Shown here piece by piece: positions 28,387-37,423 of a DNA stretch of 64,000 nt (the stretch's first letter is position 1; each line of letters starts with the position of its first letter). The DNA lies in assembly GCF_026651855.1 (NCBI RefSeq), contig NZ_CP093280.1, positions 5,310,001-5,374,000 of the forward strand, written 5' to 3'. The DNA comes from Pseudomonas silvicola. GTDB lineage: Bacteria > Pseudomonadota > Gammaproteobacteria > Pseudomonadales > Pseudomonadaceae. The notes beneath the pieces are model-generated. The model saw only the letters and a list, made by a program, of their open reading frames with translations. It was not told where the DNA came from and did not search any database. Position numbers and translations under genes: made by a program.

Positions 28387-29403
28387 TCAGCGCCAGTGGA
28401 TCAGCGGTTGGCCGGCCACCGGGGCCTGGAAGAAGGGAATGCGCGTACCTTGCAGGCTGCCCAGGTACACCGTGCGCAAGTCCGGGCCGCCGAAGCTGAT
28501 GCTGGCCATCCACGGCGCCAGGGTGCCGTGGGCCGCCTGCATGATCGCCGGAGTGAGGGTCTTGGCGTGGTAGTGGCGGTTGAGCTCGGCGGTGGCTTCA
28601 GGGTTGCTGTCGTCCAGCAGTGTCAGCACTTCGCCCTGCGGGGTCAGAGCGATGAGCTTGTCGGTCATCACCAGGGTCACCCACAGGTTGCCGAAGCAGT
28701 CGAAGGCAAACCCGTCGGGAAAGCCTTCCAGCTCCGCAGGGCCGAACACCTCGCGGTCGCTCAGCGAACCATCGGCGTTCAGGCGCAGGCGACTGATGCG
28801 CCGCGCGTTGCTTTCCACCACGTACAGCCACTCTTCGTTGTCATCAAAGCGAATTTCGTTGGTGCCACCGAAACCCTCGGCGACGATGCGGATGCCCTTG
28901 TCGTCGATCACCCCGATGTAGCCGTCCAGTACGCCCGAATTGATCGAATCGGTCCACGGTTGCATCGTCGTGGTGACGGTGAACCAGATACGCCCCTGCC
29001 GATCTCGCAGGGGAAAATTGGTCTTGCCCAGCGGCTTGCCGTCAAGCTGGTCGAACAGCACCTGGACATTGCCCTGGCGATCGAGTTTTTCGATGCGGTC
29101 CAGGCCCCAGTTGCAGATGATGAAGTCACCCTGCTCGGTCAACGCCAGGCCATTGGGCAGCGAGGCGCCCTGGGATTGCACATAGCGCGACTCGAAGGAT
29201 GCCTCGCTGCTGGCCGCCTGCCTGGGCGCCACCAGGGTCTGTTCGCCGTCAATAGCGATGTGCATGACCCCGCCACGAGCGTCGGCGGCCCACAGGCTGC
29301 CGTCAGGCTGGGCGATGATGCATTCGGGCCGTTGCAGGTCGCGACCGATGAAGCCGATGGCGTCTCGGTCCACTTGCCAGCCTTTGAGAGGGTTGTGGTT
29401 CAT
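28387..29403 (-). CDS. SMP-30/gluconolactonase family lactonase
   Basis: This 338-aa beta-propeller hydrolase is of the SMP-30/gluconolactonase family, which opens sugar lactones. Visible blocks are [21 protein letters not shown] near the N-terminus, [36 protein letters not shown] and [15 protein letters not shown], with the metal-binding Glu, Asn and Asp positions of the family. I prefer ATG 29403: AAGGA lies 9 nt upstream, and the first in-frame ATG at 29412 overlaps that sequence. It lies 32 bp before the HisD-like gene. A lactone intermediate in the pathway is inferred. Confidence 0.8.
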   Translation of the reverse strand: MNHNPLKGWQVDRDAIGFIGRDLQRPECIIAQPDGSLWAADARGGVMHIAIDGEQTLVAPRQAASSEASFESRYVQSQGASLPNGLALTEQGDFIICNWGLDRIEKLDRQGNVQVLFDQLDGKPLGKTNFPLRDRQGRIWFTVTTTMQPWTDSINSGVLDGYIGVIDDKGIRIVAEGFGGTNEIRFDDNEEWLYVVESNARRISRLRLNADGSLSDREVFGPAELEGFPDGFAFDCFGNLWVTLVMTDKLIALTPQGEVLTLLDDSNPEATAELNRHYHAKTLTPAIMQAAHGTLAPWMASISFGGPDLRTVYLGSLQGTRIPFFQAPVAGQPLIHWR

Positions 29404-29418
29404 CCGTTGCATTCCTTA

Positions 29419-30549
29419 TCAGATGGGCTGGGCGACGACGTTGATCATCTGCGCCATCAAGCCGGTGAAGTCGGCGTCGGCGCTGGGTCGTTGTTCCCAT
29501 TCGCCGATCTGCACCGAGCCTTCATTGATGAACTTGCAGCGCTCGAAGCGCCGCGCCATGAAGCCTTCCAGCACCTGGCCCAGGCTCAGGCCGGCGGTGC
29601 CGCACAACTCGCCCAGCACCACCGCGTCCTCCACCGCCTGCGCCGCGCCCTGGCCCATGTGCGGCGTGGTGGCGTGGGCGGCATCGCCAATCAGCAACAC
29701 CCGGCCGCGATACCAGGGAGCGGGCACCAGCAAGGCTTCCAGCGGGCGGTACACCACCTGGCTGTTGTCGGTGATCTGCTCGCGCAGTTGCGGCACCAGG
29801 CCGCCATAGCCATCCAGGCGCTTGCGAAACTCGGCGGCCAGGGTGTCCGGGGCAAAGAACGGGTTGCCGGGCTCCTCGAACACCGACAGCACATACAGGC
29901 TGTCTTCGGTCAGTGGCGTATAGCCGGCCTTGCCGCCGGGCTTGCCTTCGAACATGTGCGACCACAGCAGGTCCTTGGGCCGCGGCAGGTTGTAGCGCCA
30001 CACGCCCTGGCCGGTGAAACGCGGCGTGTACGCTTCGCCGAACACGGTGGTACGGACTTTCGAATACACGCCGTCGGCGCCCACCACCAGGTCATAGCTG
30101 CCGCGGGTGCCGTCGGTAAAGCGCACCGCCACCTGTTCGGTGCTCTGTTCGATGTCAGTGAACGTCAGGCCCAGGCGCAGGTTGGCGCCGCTGTCGGCGA
30201 CTGCGTCCAGTAGCACTTTATGCAGGGCGGGCCGAGTGAGGCCAAGGTTGGCCGGGTAGTGCTGGCCAGCCAGTTGCGCGCCACTGAGTTCAGCCTTGAC
30301 CTGGCCTTGCTGGTTGCAGATACGCAGGCCCTTGTAGGGAAACCCGGCGGCCACGGCGGCGTCGGCAATGCCCAGCTGGGCCATGGCGCGGATGCAGTTG
30401 GCCTGCACCACGATACCCACGTGGTAGACCTTGGCCTGGGGGCTGATCTCGACGATATCGACCTCCACCCCGGCATTGCGCAGGGCAATGGCGGCACTCA
30501 GGCCACCAATACCGGCGCCGACGATCAGCACTTTTGCGATGTCGCTCAT
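29419..30549 (-). CDS. FAD-dependent aromatic hydroxylase-like monooxygenase
   Basis: This 376-aa class A flavoprotein monooxygenase is in the salicylate/3-hydroxybenzoate hydroxylase group. The three fingerprints are present: GAGIGGLSAAIAL near the N-terminus (FAD Rossmann), DLVVGADGVYSKVR (DG motif) and VLLIGDAAHATTPHMGQGAAQAVEDA (GD motif). It likely hydroxylates the ring before cleavage by the VOC dioxygenase. ATG 30549 has GAGGAATGCTTG ahead of it. It is the first real gene of the minus-strand operon. The AACAACAA motif and a 10-codon ORF lie about 85-145 nt upstream, so the leader is long. The substrate is unknown. Confidence 0.85.
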   Translation of the reverse strand: MSDIAKVLIVGAGIGGLSAAIALRNAGVEVDIVEISPQAKVYHVGIVVQANCIRAMAQLGIADAAVAAGFPYKGLRICNQQGQVKAELSGAQLAGQHYPANLGLTRPALHKVLLDAVADSGANLRLGLTFTDIEQSTEQVAVRFTDGTRGSYDLVVGADGVYSKVRTTVFGEAYTPRFTGQGVWRYNLPRPKDLLWSHMFEGKPGGKAGYTPLTEDSLYVLSVFEEPGNPFFAPDTLAAEFRKRLDGYGGLVPQLREQITDNSQVVYRPLEALLVPAPWYRGRVLLIGDAAHATTPHMGQGAAQAVEDAVVLGELCGTAGLSLGQVLEGFMARRFERCKFINEGSVQIGEWEQRPSADADFTGLMAQMINVVAQPI

Positions 30550-30635
30550 CAAGCATTCCTCATGCAACCAATAAAATCCGGGCGGCAACACACGCGACGG
30601 CGTGGCACCTGCCTGTGGGAACAGCGAAAGGACAA

Positions 30636-30668
30636 TCAGGTGGGGGGTAACGACGAAGGGCACGGCAT
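30636..30668 (-). other. Possible 10-residue leader ORF ahead of the FAD monooxygenase
   Basis: ATG 30668 opens MPCPSSLPPT and then stops. It has a good GGAG at 8-nt spacing and an AACAACAA motif just upstream. It ends 86 nt before the monooxygenase ATG. It may be a regulatory leader or the relic of a former first gene. Confidence 0.3.
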
Positions 30669-30684
30669 GGGGATGTCTCCAGTC

Positions 30685-30692
30685 TTGTTGTT
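30685..30692 (-). promoter_or_regulatory. CA motif in the leader of the catabolic operon
   Basis: AACAACAA on the minus strand, within CCATAACAACAAGACTGGAG, next to a strong GGAG and the 10-codon ORF at 30668. Perfect AAnAAnAA match; Hfq/Crc control of the operon's first translated segment is inferred. Confidence 0.55.
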
Positions 30693-30879
30693 ATGGTTAG
30701 CGGCCTGGTGGGGGGTGCCGGCCGGCTATGGAGCTACCTTAGAGATCGGCAAGCCATGCCGGAAATTGTTTGTTGGCATACGAGGCATTTGTGCGGTGGA
30801 TGGTTGTGTGCGCACTGCCGGGGTGCGGTGGCGCCGCAATTTGAGGCACGCGGCGCGAAAGAGCGTTTTCTGTGGCGTT

Positions 30880-33080
30880 TGCTTTTGCTTTTGCTTTTGC
30901 TGTGGCTTTTGATCTTGCTGTTGATCTACCGCCCCTTTAAGCGCCTGGGCCACCTTCCGGCGTCGACCGGGGGGCTGCCCGCAGGGCCCGAGGCTTCAGC
31001 CGAGGAAACGGCCCCGGCAAGCTTCTATAGCCGGGGTCGTTTGCCCCCTGGTCGGCGTCGGAAGGTGGGTACCCGGAGCGCAGCGCAGGGCCCCAGCAGG
31101 GGCGAGCCCTTTTTGGTTACTTTTTGGGGCGACTGCCAAAAAGTGACCCGGCGTAAGGCCGGAACCGTCGGTGGTCGCGCCCAACCCATTGGATATGCGC
31201 GCGATCCCCTGAGAAGCGTGGCTTTTCAACCTGAGTACATATCCGAAAGAGTTGGAGGCCCAACTGGCGGTTCCGGCCTTACGCCGGCTCACTTTTTTTC
31301 AGACGACAAAAAAGTAAGCAAAAAAGTCTCGCCCCTGCTGGGGCCCTGCGCTGCGCTCCGGGTGCCCTCCTTCCGGCGCCGACCAAAGGGCAAACGGCCC
31401 CGGCTATAGAAGCTTGCCGGAGCCGTTTCCTCGGCTAAAGCCTCGGGCCCTGCGGGCTGCCCTCTGGTCGACACCGGAAGAAGGCCCAGGCGCTTTACGG
31501 GGCGGCACGTCAAAAGCAAAAGCAAAAGCAAGATCAAAGGCGGAATCAAAAGCCAAGGCGCGGCCGCCCTCGCAGCGCAGCGTTAGCTTCTGCTGTGGCT
31601 TTTGCTTTTGCTGTAGTTTTTGCTTTTGCTGTAGTTTTTGCTTTTGCTGTTGATCTACCGCCCCTTTAAGCGCCTGGGCCACCTTCCGGCGTCGACCGGG
31701 GGGCTGCCCGCAGGGCCCGAGGCTTCAGCCGAGGAAACGGCCCCGGCAAGCTTCTATAGCCGGGGCCGTTTGCCCCCTGGTCGGCGTCGGAAGGTGGGTA
31801 CCCGGAGCGCAGCGCAGGGCCCCAGCAGGGGCGAGCCCTTTTTGGTTACTTTTTGGGGCGACTGCCAAAAAGTGACTCGCCGTAAGGGCGAAACCGTCGG
31901 TGGTCGCGCCCAACCCATTGGATATGTGTGCGATCCCTTTAGAAGCGTGGCTTTTCATTAGAAGCGTGGCTTTTCAACCTGAGTACATATCCGAAGGAGT
32001 TGGAGGCCCAACTGGCGGTTCCGGCCTTACGCCGGCTCACTTTTTTTCAGACGACAAAAAAGTAAGCAAAAAAGTCTCGCCCCTGGGCGGCACGTCAAAA
32101 GCAAAAGCAAAAGCAACATCAAAAGCGGGATCAAAAGCCAAGGCGCGGCCGCCCTCACAGCGCAGCGTCAGCTTCTGCTGTGGCTTTTGCTTCTGCTGTG
32201 GCTTTTGATCTTGCTGTTGATCTACCGCCCCTTTAAGCGCCTGGGCCACCTTCCGGCGTCGACCAGGGGGCTGCCCGCAGGGCCCGAGGCTTTAGCCGAG
32301 GAAACGGCCCCGGCAAGCTTCTATAGCCGGGGCCGTTTGCCCCCTGGTCGGCGTCGGAAGGTGGGTACCCGGAGCGCAGCGCAGGGCCCCAGCAGGGGCG
32401 AGCCCTTTTTGGTTACTTTTTGGGGCGACTGCCAAAAAGTGACTCGCCGTAAGGGCGAAACCGTCGGTGGTCGCGCCCAACCCATTGGATATGTGTGCGA
32501 TCCCTTTAGAAGCGTGGCTTTTCATTAGAAGCGTGGCTTTTCAACCTGAGTACATATCCGAAGGAGTTGGAGGCCCAACTGGCGGTTCCGGCCTTACGCC
32601 GGCTCACTTTTTTTCAGACGACAAAAAAGTAAGCAAAAAAGTCTCGCCCCTGGGCGGCACGTCAAAAGCAAAAGCAAAAGCAACATCAAAAGCGGGATCA
32701 AAAGCCAAGGCGCGGCCGCCCTCACAGCGCAGCGTCAGCTTCTGCTGTGGCTTTTGCTTCTGCTGTGGCTTTTGATCTTGCTGTTGATCTACCGCCCCTT
32801 TAAGCGCCTGGGCCACCTTCCGGCGTCGACCAGGGGGCTGCCCGCAGGGCCCGAGGCTTCAGCCGAGGAAACGGCCCCGGCAAGCTTCTATAGCCGGGGT
32901 CGTTTGCCCCCTGGTCGGCGTCGGAAGGTGGGTACCCGGAGCGCAGCGCAGGGCCCCAGCAGGGGCGAGCCCTTTTTGGTTACTTTTTGGGGCGACTGCC
33001 AAAAAGTGACTCGCCGTAAGGGCGAAACCGTCGGTGGTCGCACCCACCCCATTGGATATGCGCGCGATCCCCCGAGAAGC
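30880..33080. repeat. Nested inverted and tandem repeat block between the catabolic operon and codB
   Basis: A recurring segment, starting TTGATCTACCGCCCC, occurs at 30921, 31650, 32217 and 32784, so the spacings are 729, 567 and 567 bp. Each copy carries GC-rich inner palindromes (GCCCGCAGGGCC; CCCCGGCAAGC...GCCGGGG) and ends in GCCCTTTTTGGTTACTTTTTGGGG. An inverted copy of the same segment lies at about 31270-31500, so 30921-31500 forms one large inverted repeat. Runs of GCTTTT and AAAAGC hexamers (30880, 31510, 31590, 32100, 32665) flank the units. Translated frames are low-complexity shadows. No gene of its own is seen in 30693-33161. Confidence 0.85.
31650..32783. repeat. Tandem pair of 567-bp units
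   Basis: Units 31650-32216 and 32217-32783 are nearly identical; differences include CGGGGGG/CAGGGGG and CTTCAGCC/CTTTAGCC in the first 110 bp. Both share an internal deletion of the inverted arm relative to the first unit and a short duplication (AGAAGCGTGGCTTTTCATT), so one arose from the other after these changes. Confidence 0.85.
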
Positions 33081-33161
33081 ACAGCAATAGCGCCCTGGCA
33101 GACTGGCCCGCAACTTGCTCCTTCCACGCCATACACCCCCCACCGCGCATGGAGCCAGCCA

Positions 33162-34421
33162 ATGAATTCAACCAACGAATACCCCCTGAGCGAAGCCCCA
33201 CGGCAAAGCCGCAAAGGCCTGTTATCCATCGCCATGGTGCTCTTCAGCTTCACCTTCTTCACCGGCACCATGTTCGCCGGCGGCAAACTGGGCCTGGCCT
33301 TCGACGTCAGCGACATGCTGTGGATCGCTTTTTTCGGCAACAGCCTGCTGGCCTTGTACGCCGCCAGCCTGGGCCTGATCGCCGCACGCAGCGGTCTGAA
33401 CACCGTACTGATGGGGCGTTTCTGCTTCGGCGAGGTAGGCAGCCGCCTGTCCGACTGTCTGCTGGGCTTCGCCGAACTGGGCTGGTACGCATGGGGCACG
33501 GCCACGGTGGCCATCGTGCTGGTCAAACTGCTGGACCTGCCCCCCAGCCTGACCCTGCCGCTGATGGTGCTGTTCGGCTTCGGTTTCTGCCTGACCGCAC
33601 TGGTGGGCTACAAGGGCCTGGATATGCTGTCGCGCATTGGCGTGCCGCTGATGTTCTGCCTGCTGATAGTGTCCATGGTCATCGCTACCCGCACCATTGG
33701 CGGCTGGCAAGGCCTCAGCGCGGTACTGCCGCAACAGGCCATGAGTGTATCGGCAGCCATCACCATGGTCTTCGGCACCTTTGCCAGCGGCGCGACACAA
33801 GCCACCAATTGGACGCGCCTGGCCCGCAGCGGCCGCGTTGCGGTGGTGGCCAGCACGGTCAGCTTCCTGGTGGGTAACGGCCTGATGATCGTCGCCGGCG
33901 CCTGGTGCGCCATCGTCTACCAACAGGCCGACATCGTCGAGGTGATGATGCTGCAGGGCTTGTCGTTCGCTGCCGTGATCATGCTGTGCCTGAACCTGTG
34001 GACCATCCAGGGGCCGACCATTTACAACGTCTCGGCGGCCGCCTGCCACCTGCTGCGCAGCGAACGCCGGCGTACCATGACACTGGCGGCCGCGGCCATC
34101 GGCGTGGTGCTGGCCATCGGTGGCATGTACGAATGGTTGATCCCCTTTCTGATTCTGCTGGGCTCTATCATTCCACCCATTGGCGGGGTGATCATGGCTG
34201 ACTTCTGGGGCCGCCACCGCGGAAACTACCCGCGCCTGGCCAACGCACGCCTGCCGCGCTTCAACCTGGCCGGGCTGGCGGCTTATGCAGTGGGTGCGGT
34301 GGCGGCCTATAGTTCGCCGTGGGTCGCACCGCTGGTGGGCATCGCCGCCTCCGCCGCCAGCTACCTGGTGCTGCTGTACCTGAGCGGCCAGCACACGCCA
34401 CAATGGCAGGAGGACCTGTGA
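33162..34421 (+). CDS. codB: CodB, cytosine permease
   Basis: This is a 419-aa inner-membrane permease of the NCS1 family, importing cytosine for the next-gene deaminase. It starts MNSTNEYPLSEAPRQSRKGLLSIAMVLFSFTFFTGTMFAGGKLGLAF and has about 12 hydrophobic segments. NCS1 blocks include GTFASGATQATNWTRLARSG and LWTIQGPTIYNVS. GGAG lies 7 nt before ATG 33162. The long frame starting at 32754 inside the repeat block is only a read-in. The stop overlaps a GTG that opens a 40-codon ORF leading to codA, so the three form one unit. Confidence 0.92.
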   Translation: MNSTNEYPLSEAPRQSRKGLLSIAMVLFSFTFFTGTMFAGGKLGLAFDVSDMLWIAFFGNSLLALYAASLGLIAARSGLNTVLMGRFCFGEVGSRLSDCLLGFAELGWYAWGTATVAIVLVKLLDLPPSLTLPLMVLFGFGFCLTALVGYKGLDMLSRIGVPLMFCLLIVSMVIATRTIGGWQGLSAVLPQQAMSVSAAITMVFGTFASGATQATNWTRLARSGRVAVVASTVSFLVGNGLMIVAGAWCAIVYQQADIVEVMMLQGLSFAAVIMLCLNLWTIQGPTIYNVSAAACHLLRSERRRTMTLAAAAIGVVLAIGGMYEWLIPFLILLGSIIPPIGGVIMADFWGRHRGNYPRLANARLPRFNLAGLAAYAVGAVAAYSSPWVAPLVGIAASAASYLVLLYLSGQHTPQWQEDL

Positions 34422-34540
34422 GCCTGACCATTGAACCGCTCAGCGAGCAGTCGCTCGATGAGGCCTTTTTCCGCCTGAATGCTTCGGTGGCGCCGCGGGT
34501 ATGGCGCATGGCCGAGGCCCAGCTCAAGGACCGACCATGA
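34418..34540 (+). CDS. 40-residue ORF coupled between codB and codA, unknown function
   Basis: GTG 34418 overlaps the codB stop (GTGA), preceded by AGGAGGACCT, a near-ideal ribosome-binding site. It encodes MSLTIEPLSEQSLDEAFFRLNASVAPRVWRMAEAQLKDRP, 40 aa written in one reading frame, and its TGA overlaps the codA ATG (ATGA). Both overlaps are the signature of translational coupling within an operon, so the ORF is likely translated. The sequence is charged and probably helical with no membrane segment. I do not recognise a family. It may simply couple codA translation, or make a small accessory protein of the deaminase or permease. Confidence 0.65.
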   Translation: MSLTIEPLSEQSLDEAFFRLNASVAPRVWRMAEAQLKDRP

Positions 34541-35778
34541 ACATCATCAACGCCACCCTGCGCAAACGTCAGGGCCTGTTCACCGTGACGTGCGACGGCG
34601 CAGCGATCAGCGCCATCACCGCCCAGGCTGCCCCTGTCACCGCCCGTCCGGGTGACATCGACGCCCACGGCCAGTTACTGATCGCGCCCCTGGTGGAGCC
34701 CCATATTCACCTGGACGCCACCCTCACCGCGGGCGAGCCGGAATGGAACATGAGCGGCACCCTGTTCGAAGGCATCGAGCGCTGGGGCCAACGCAAGGCG
34801 ACCATTACCCACGAAGACACCAAACAGCGGGCCCACACCACCATCCGCATGCTCGCCGAACACGGTATTCAGCACGTGCGCACCCACATCGACGTTACCG
34901 ACCCGACGCTCGGTGCACTCAAGGCCATGCTTGAGGTGCGCGAGGAAGCCCGCCACCTGATCGACCTGCAGATCGTCGCCTTTCCTCAGGAAGGCATCGA
35001 GTCGTTCGACAATGGCCGCGCACTGATGGAGCAAGCCATCGACATGGGCGCCGACGTGGTGGGCGGCATTCCGCATTTTGAAAACACCCGGGAACAGGGT
35101 GTCAGCTCGATCAAGTTCCTGATGGACCTGGCCGAACGTACCGGCTGCCTGGTGGACGTGCACTGTGATGAGACCGACGACCCCAGCTCACGCTTCCTCG
35201 AGGTGCTGGCCGAGGAAACTCGGGTACGCGGCATGGGCAGCCGGGTCACCGCCAGCCACACCACGGCCATGGGCTCCTACGACAACGCGTATTGCTCGAA
35301 ATTGTTCCGGCTGCTCAAGCGCTCGGGCCTCAACTTCGTTTCCTGCCCCACCGAGAGCATTCACCTGCAAGGCCGCTTCGACACCTTCCCCAAACGCCGC
35401 GGCGTGACCCGCGTGGCCGAGCTGGACCGTGCCGGCATGAATGTGTGCTTTGGCCAGGACTCGATCAAGGACCCTTGGTACCCATTGGGCAATGGCAACA
35501 TCCTGCGGGTGCTGGATGCCGGGTTGCACATCTGTCACATGATGGGTTTTGAAGACCTGGCCCGCAGCCTGGACCTGGTGACCGACAACAGCGCCCGCAC
35601 CTTGAACCTGGGCGAGCGTTATGGCGTCGAGGTGGGCCGACCGGCGAACCTGGTGGTGCTGGATGCAGAGAACGATTACGAAGCGGTGCGGCGCCAGGCC
35701 AAGGCGCGGGTGTCGATTCGTGGGGGGAAAGTACTGATGACGCGGGTACCGGAGCGGGTGGTTTTCGAAGGGGTTTGA
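34537..35778 (+). CDS. codA: CodA, cytosine deaminase
   Basis: CodA is a 413-aa amidohydrolase-fold enzyme converting cytosine to uracil and ammonia. Metal ligands and active-site blocks are visible: VEPHIHLDATLTAG (HxH), VDVHCDETDDPSSRFLE, RVTASHTTAMGSYDNAY and VCFGQDSIKDPWYPLGNGN, where the Asp binds the metal. Length and order match E. coli CodA. ATG 34537 overlaps the stop of the preceding small ORF. The uracil made can be degraded by the RutABCD enzymes 20 kb away. Confidence 0.95.
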   Translation: MNIINATLRKRQGLFTVTCDGAAISAITAQAAPVTARPGDIDAHGQLLIAPLVEPHIHLDATLTAGEPEWNMSGTLFEGIERWGQRKATITHEDTKQRAHTTIRMLAEHGIQHVRTHIDVTDPTLGALKAMLEVREEARHLIDLQIVAFPQEGIESFDNGRALMEQAIDMGADVVGGIPHFENTREQGVSSIKFLMDLAERTGCLVDVHCDETDDPSSRFLEVLAEETRVRGMGSRVTASHTTAMGSYDNAYCSKLFRLLKRSGLNFVSCPTESIHLQGRFDTFPKRRGVTRVAELDRAGMNVCFGQDSIKDPWYPLGNGNILRVLDAGLHICHMMGFEDLARSLDLVTDNSARTLNLGERYGVEVGRPANLVVLDAENDYEAVRRQAKARVSIRGGKVLMTRVPERVVFEGV

Positions 35779-35988
35779 GGGGTGTCCGGTGATTGAATCC
35801 ACAGATCTGTGAACAGGGAACGCTTTGGGTGGCATGTGGGTAGCAGATGCCTGTCGCGGTTTTTATCCAGCTTCCCAGGGCATGACATGATGTTTTGGGT
35901 CCCTGAGATCGAGCGCCGTCGGCAAAACCCTGTTACAAAACCTGTCGTCACAGGCAAACTACCCCCTGGCCACACAAGGAACCCCACA

Positions 35989-37383
35989 GTGCCCGCCGAA
36001 CGCACCCCGTCCGCCACCTGGATAGCCCTCTTGGTCGCCGTGACCTTCTTCATGGAAAACCTCGACGCCACGGTGATCAGCACCGCGTTGCCGCAGATAG
36101 CCGAGCAATTCGGCAAGGCCCCCGTTGACCTGAACATCGGCATCAGCGCCTACCTGCTGGCGGTGGCCATTTTCATTCCGCTATCGGGCTGGGTCGCTGA
36201 CCGGTTCGGCACCCGACGGGTGTTTTCCCTGGCCATCAGCCTGTTCACCCTGGCGTCGTTATGGTGTGGCCTGAGCGACACCCTTGAGAGTTTCGTCGCC
36301 GCGCGGGTGCTGCAAGGCATCGGCGGCGCGATGATGGTGCCGGTCGGGCGCCTGGCGGTGCTGCGCACTACCGAGAAGAAAGACCTGGTGAAGATGATCG
36401 CCGTGATTACCTGGCCCGGCCTGGTAGCGCCGATTCTTGGCCCGCCTTTGGGGGGCCTGATCGTGACACACGCGTCCTGGCCCTGGATTTTCTTCGTCAA
36501 CCTGCCCCTTGGCCTGATCGCCCTGGCCTGGGCCTTGTGGATGGTGCCAAAAGGCACCGCTGAAAATACCCGCCCCTTCGACAGCCTTGGCTTCCTGCTG
36601 CTGGCCGGTGCCTGCGCGGCGCTGATGCTGGGCCTGGAGTGGCTGGGCGGCAGTGAACACCTGGGAACCGGCATCGCCCTGCTGCTGGGGGGCGCGGTGC
36701 TGGCGGTGCTCGCCATTCGCCATTGCCGTCGCCATCCAACCCCCTTGCTGCCCCTGGGCCCAGTGAGTATCGACACCTTCCGTGTCAGCATATTTGGCGG
36801 TTCACTGTTTCGCGTGGCCATCAGCGCCCTGCCGTTTCTGCTGCCGCTGCTGTTCCAGGTAGGCTTCGGCTTTTCTCCGGTGTATGCCGGCACCCTGGTG
36901 CTGGCGGTGTTCGCGGGCAACCTGGCGATGAAGCCCTTCACCACGGCGATCATGCGCCGCTTCGGTTTCCGTCAGGTGCTGTTGGTCAATGGCCTGATCG
37001 GCGTGGCGTCCATCGCGGCCTGCGCGCTGTTCAGCGCAGACACCCCCTGGCCGATGGTGGCGCTGGTACTGTTCATTGGCGGCCTGTCGCGGTCGATGCA
37101 ATTCACCTGCTACAACTCCATCGGCTTCGCCGACGTGCCCAAGGATCGCATGAGCGAAGCTTCAACCCTGTTCAGCATGTTCTTCCAACTGGGCATGGGT
37201 GTCGGCGTGGCCGCGGCGGCGCTGTTGCTGCGCCTGTCCATGAGTGTCCAGCACCATGCGGCCCACGCCCAACCCAGCGACTTTCGCGTAGCGTTCATCG
37301 GCATCGCCGTGCTGGGCCTGATCGCCCTGGTGGACGCGGTGAAACTGCCCAGCCAGGCCGGGGCTCAAGTGCTGCAGCGCTGA
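35989..37383 (+). CDS. MFS drug exporter, DHA2/EmrB-type
   Basis: This 464-aa major facilitator is of the 14-helix DHA2 type. Motif A (SGWVADRFGTRRVFSLA) follows helix 2, motif D1-like ENLDATVISTALPQIAEQF lies in helix 1, and motif C-like WPGLVAPILGPPLGGLIVTHASWPWIFFVNLPLG is in helix 5. I prefer GTG 35989, with AAGGA 8 nt upstream, since the frame back to 35809 adds 60 residues unlike the family. It is a probable proton-coupled exporter of small hydrophobic drugs. It stands alone after codA by 210 bp, which contain no recognisable gene. Confidence 0.87.
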   Translation: MPAERTPSATWIALLVAVTFFMENLDATVISTALPQIAEQFGKAPVDLNIGISAYLLAVAIFIPLSGWVADRFGTRRVFSLAISLFTLASLWCGLSDTLESFVAARVLQGIGGAMMVPVGRLAVLRTTEKKDLVKMIAVITWPGLVAPILGPPLGGLIVTHASWPWIFFVNLPLGLIALAWALWMVPKGTAENTRPFDSLGFLLLAGACAALMLGLEWLGGSEHLGTGIALLLGGAVLAVLAIRHCRRHPTPLLPLGPVSIDTFRVSIFGGSLFRVAISALPFLLPLLFQVGFGFSPVYAGTLVLAVFAGNLAMKPFTTAIMRRFGFRQVLLVNGLIGVASIAACALFSADTPWPMVALVLFIGGLSRSMQFTCYNSIGFADVPKDRMSEASTLFSMFFQLGMGVGVAAAALLLRLSMSVQHHAAHAQPSDFRVAFIGIAVLGLIALVDAVKLPSQAGAQVLQR

Positions 37384-37423
37384 AAGGCAGCGCTGGTGGG
37401 CTTGTGCCTGAGCATGCCGTCGA

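Noticed and set aside
30693-33143. Several frames of 70-240 codons in the repeat block (for example 30693-31409)
   Set aside because: They recur in each repeat unit, are low complexity (poly-Leu runs from GCTTTT hexamers, Arg/Gly/Pro-rich parts) and appear on both strands; they are translations of repeats.
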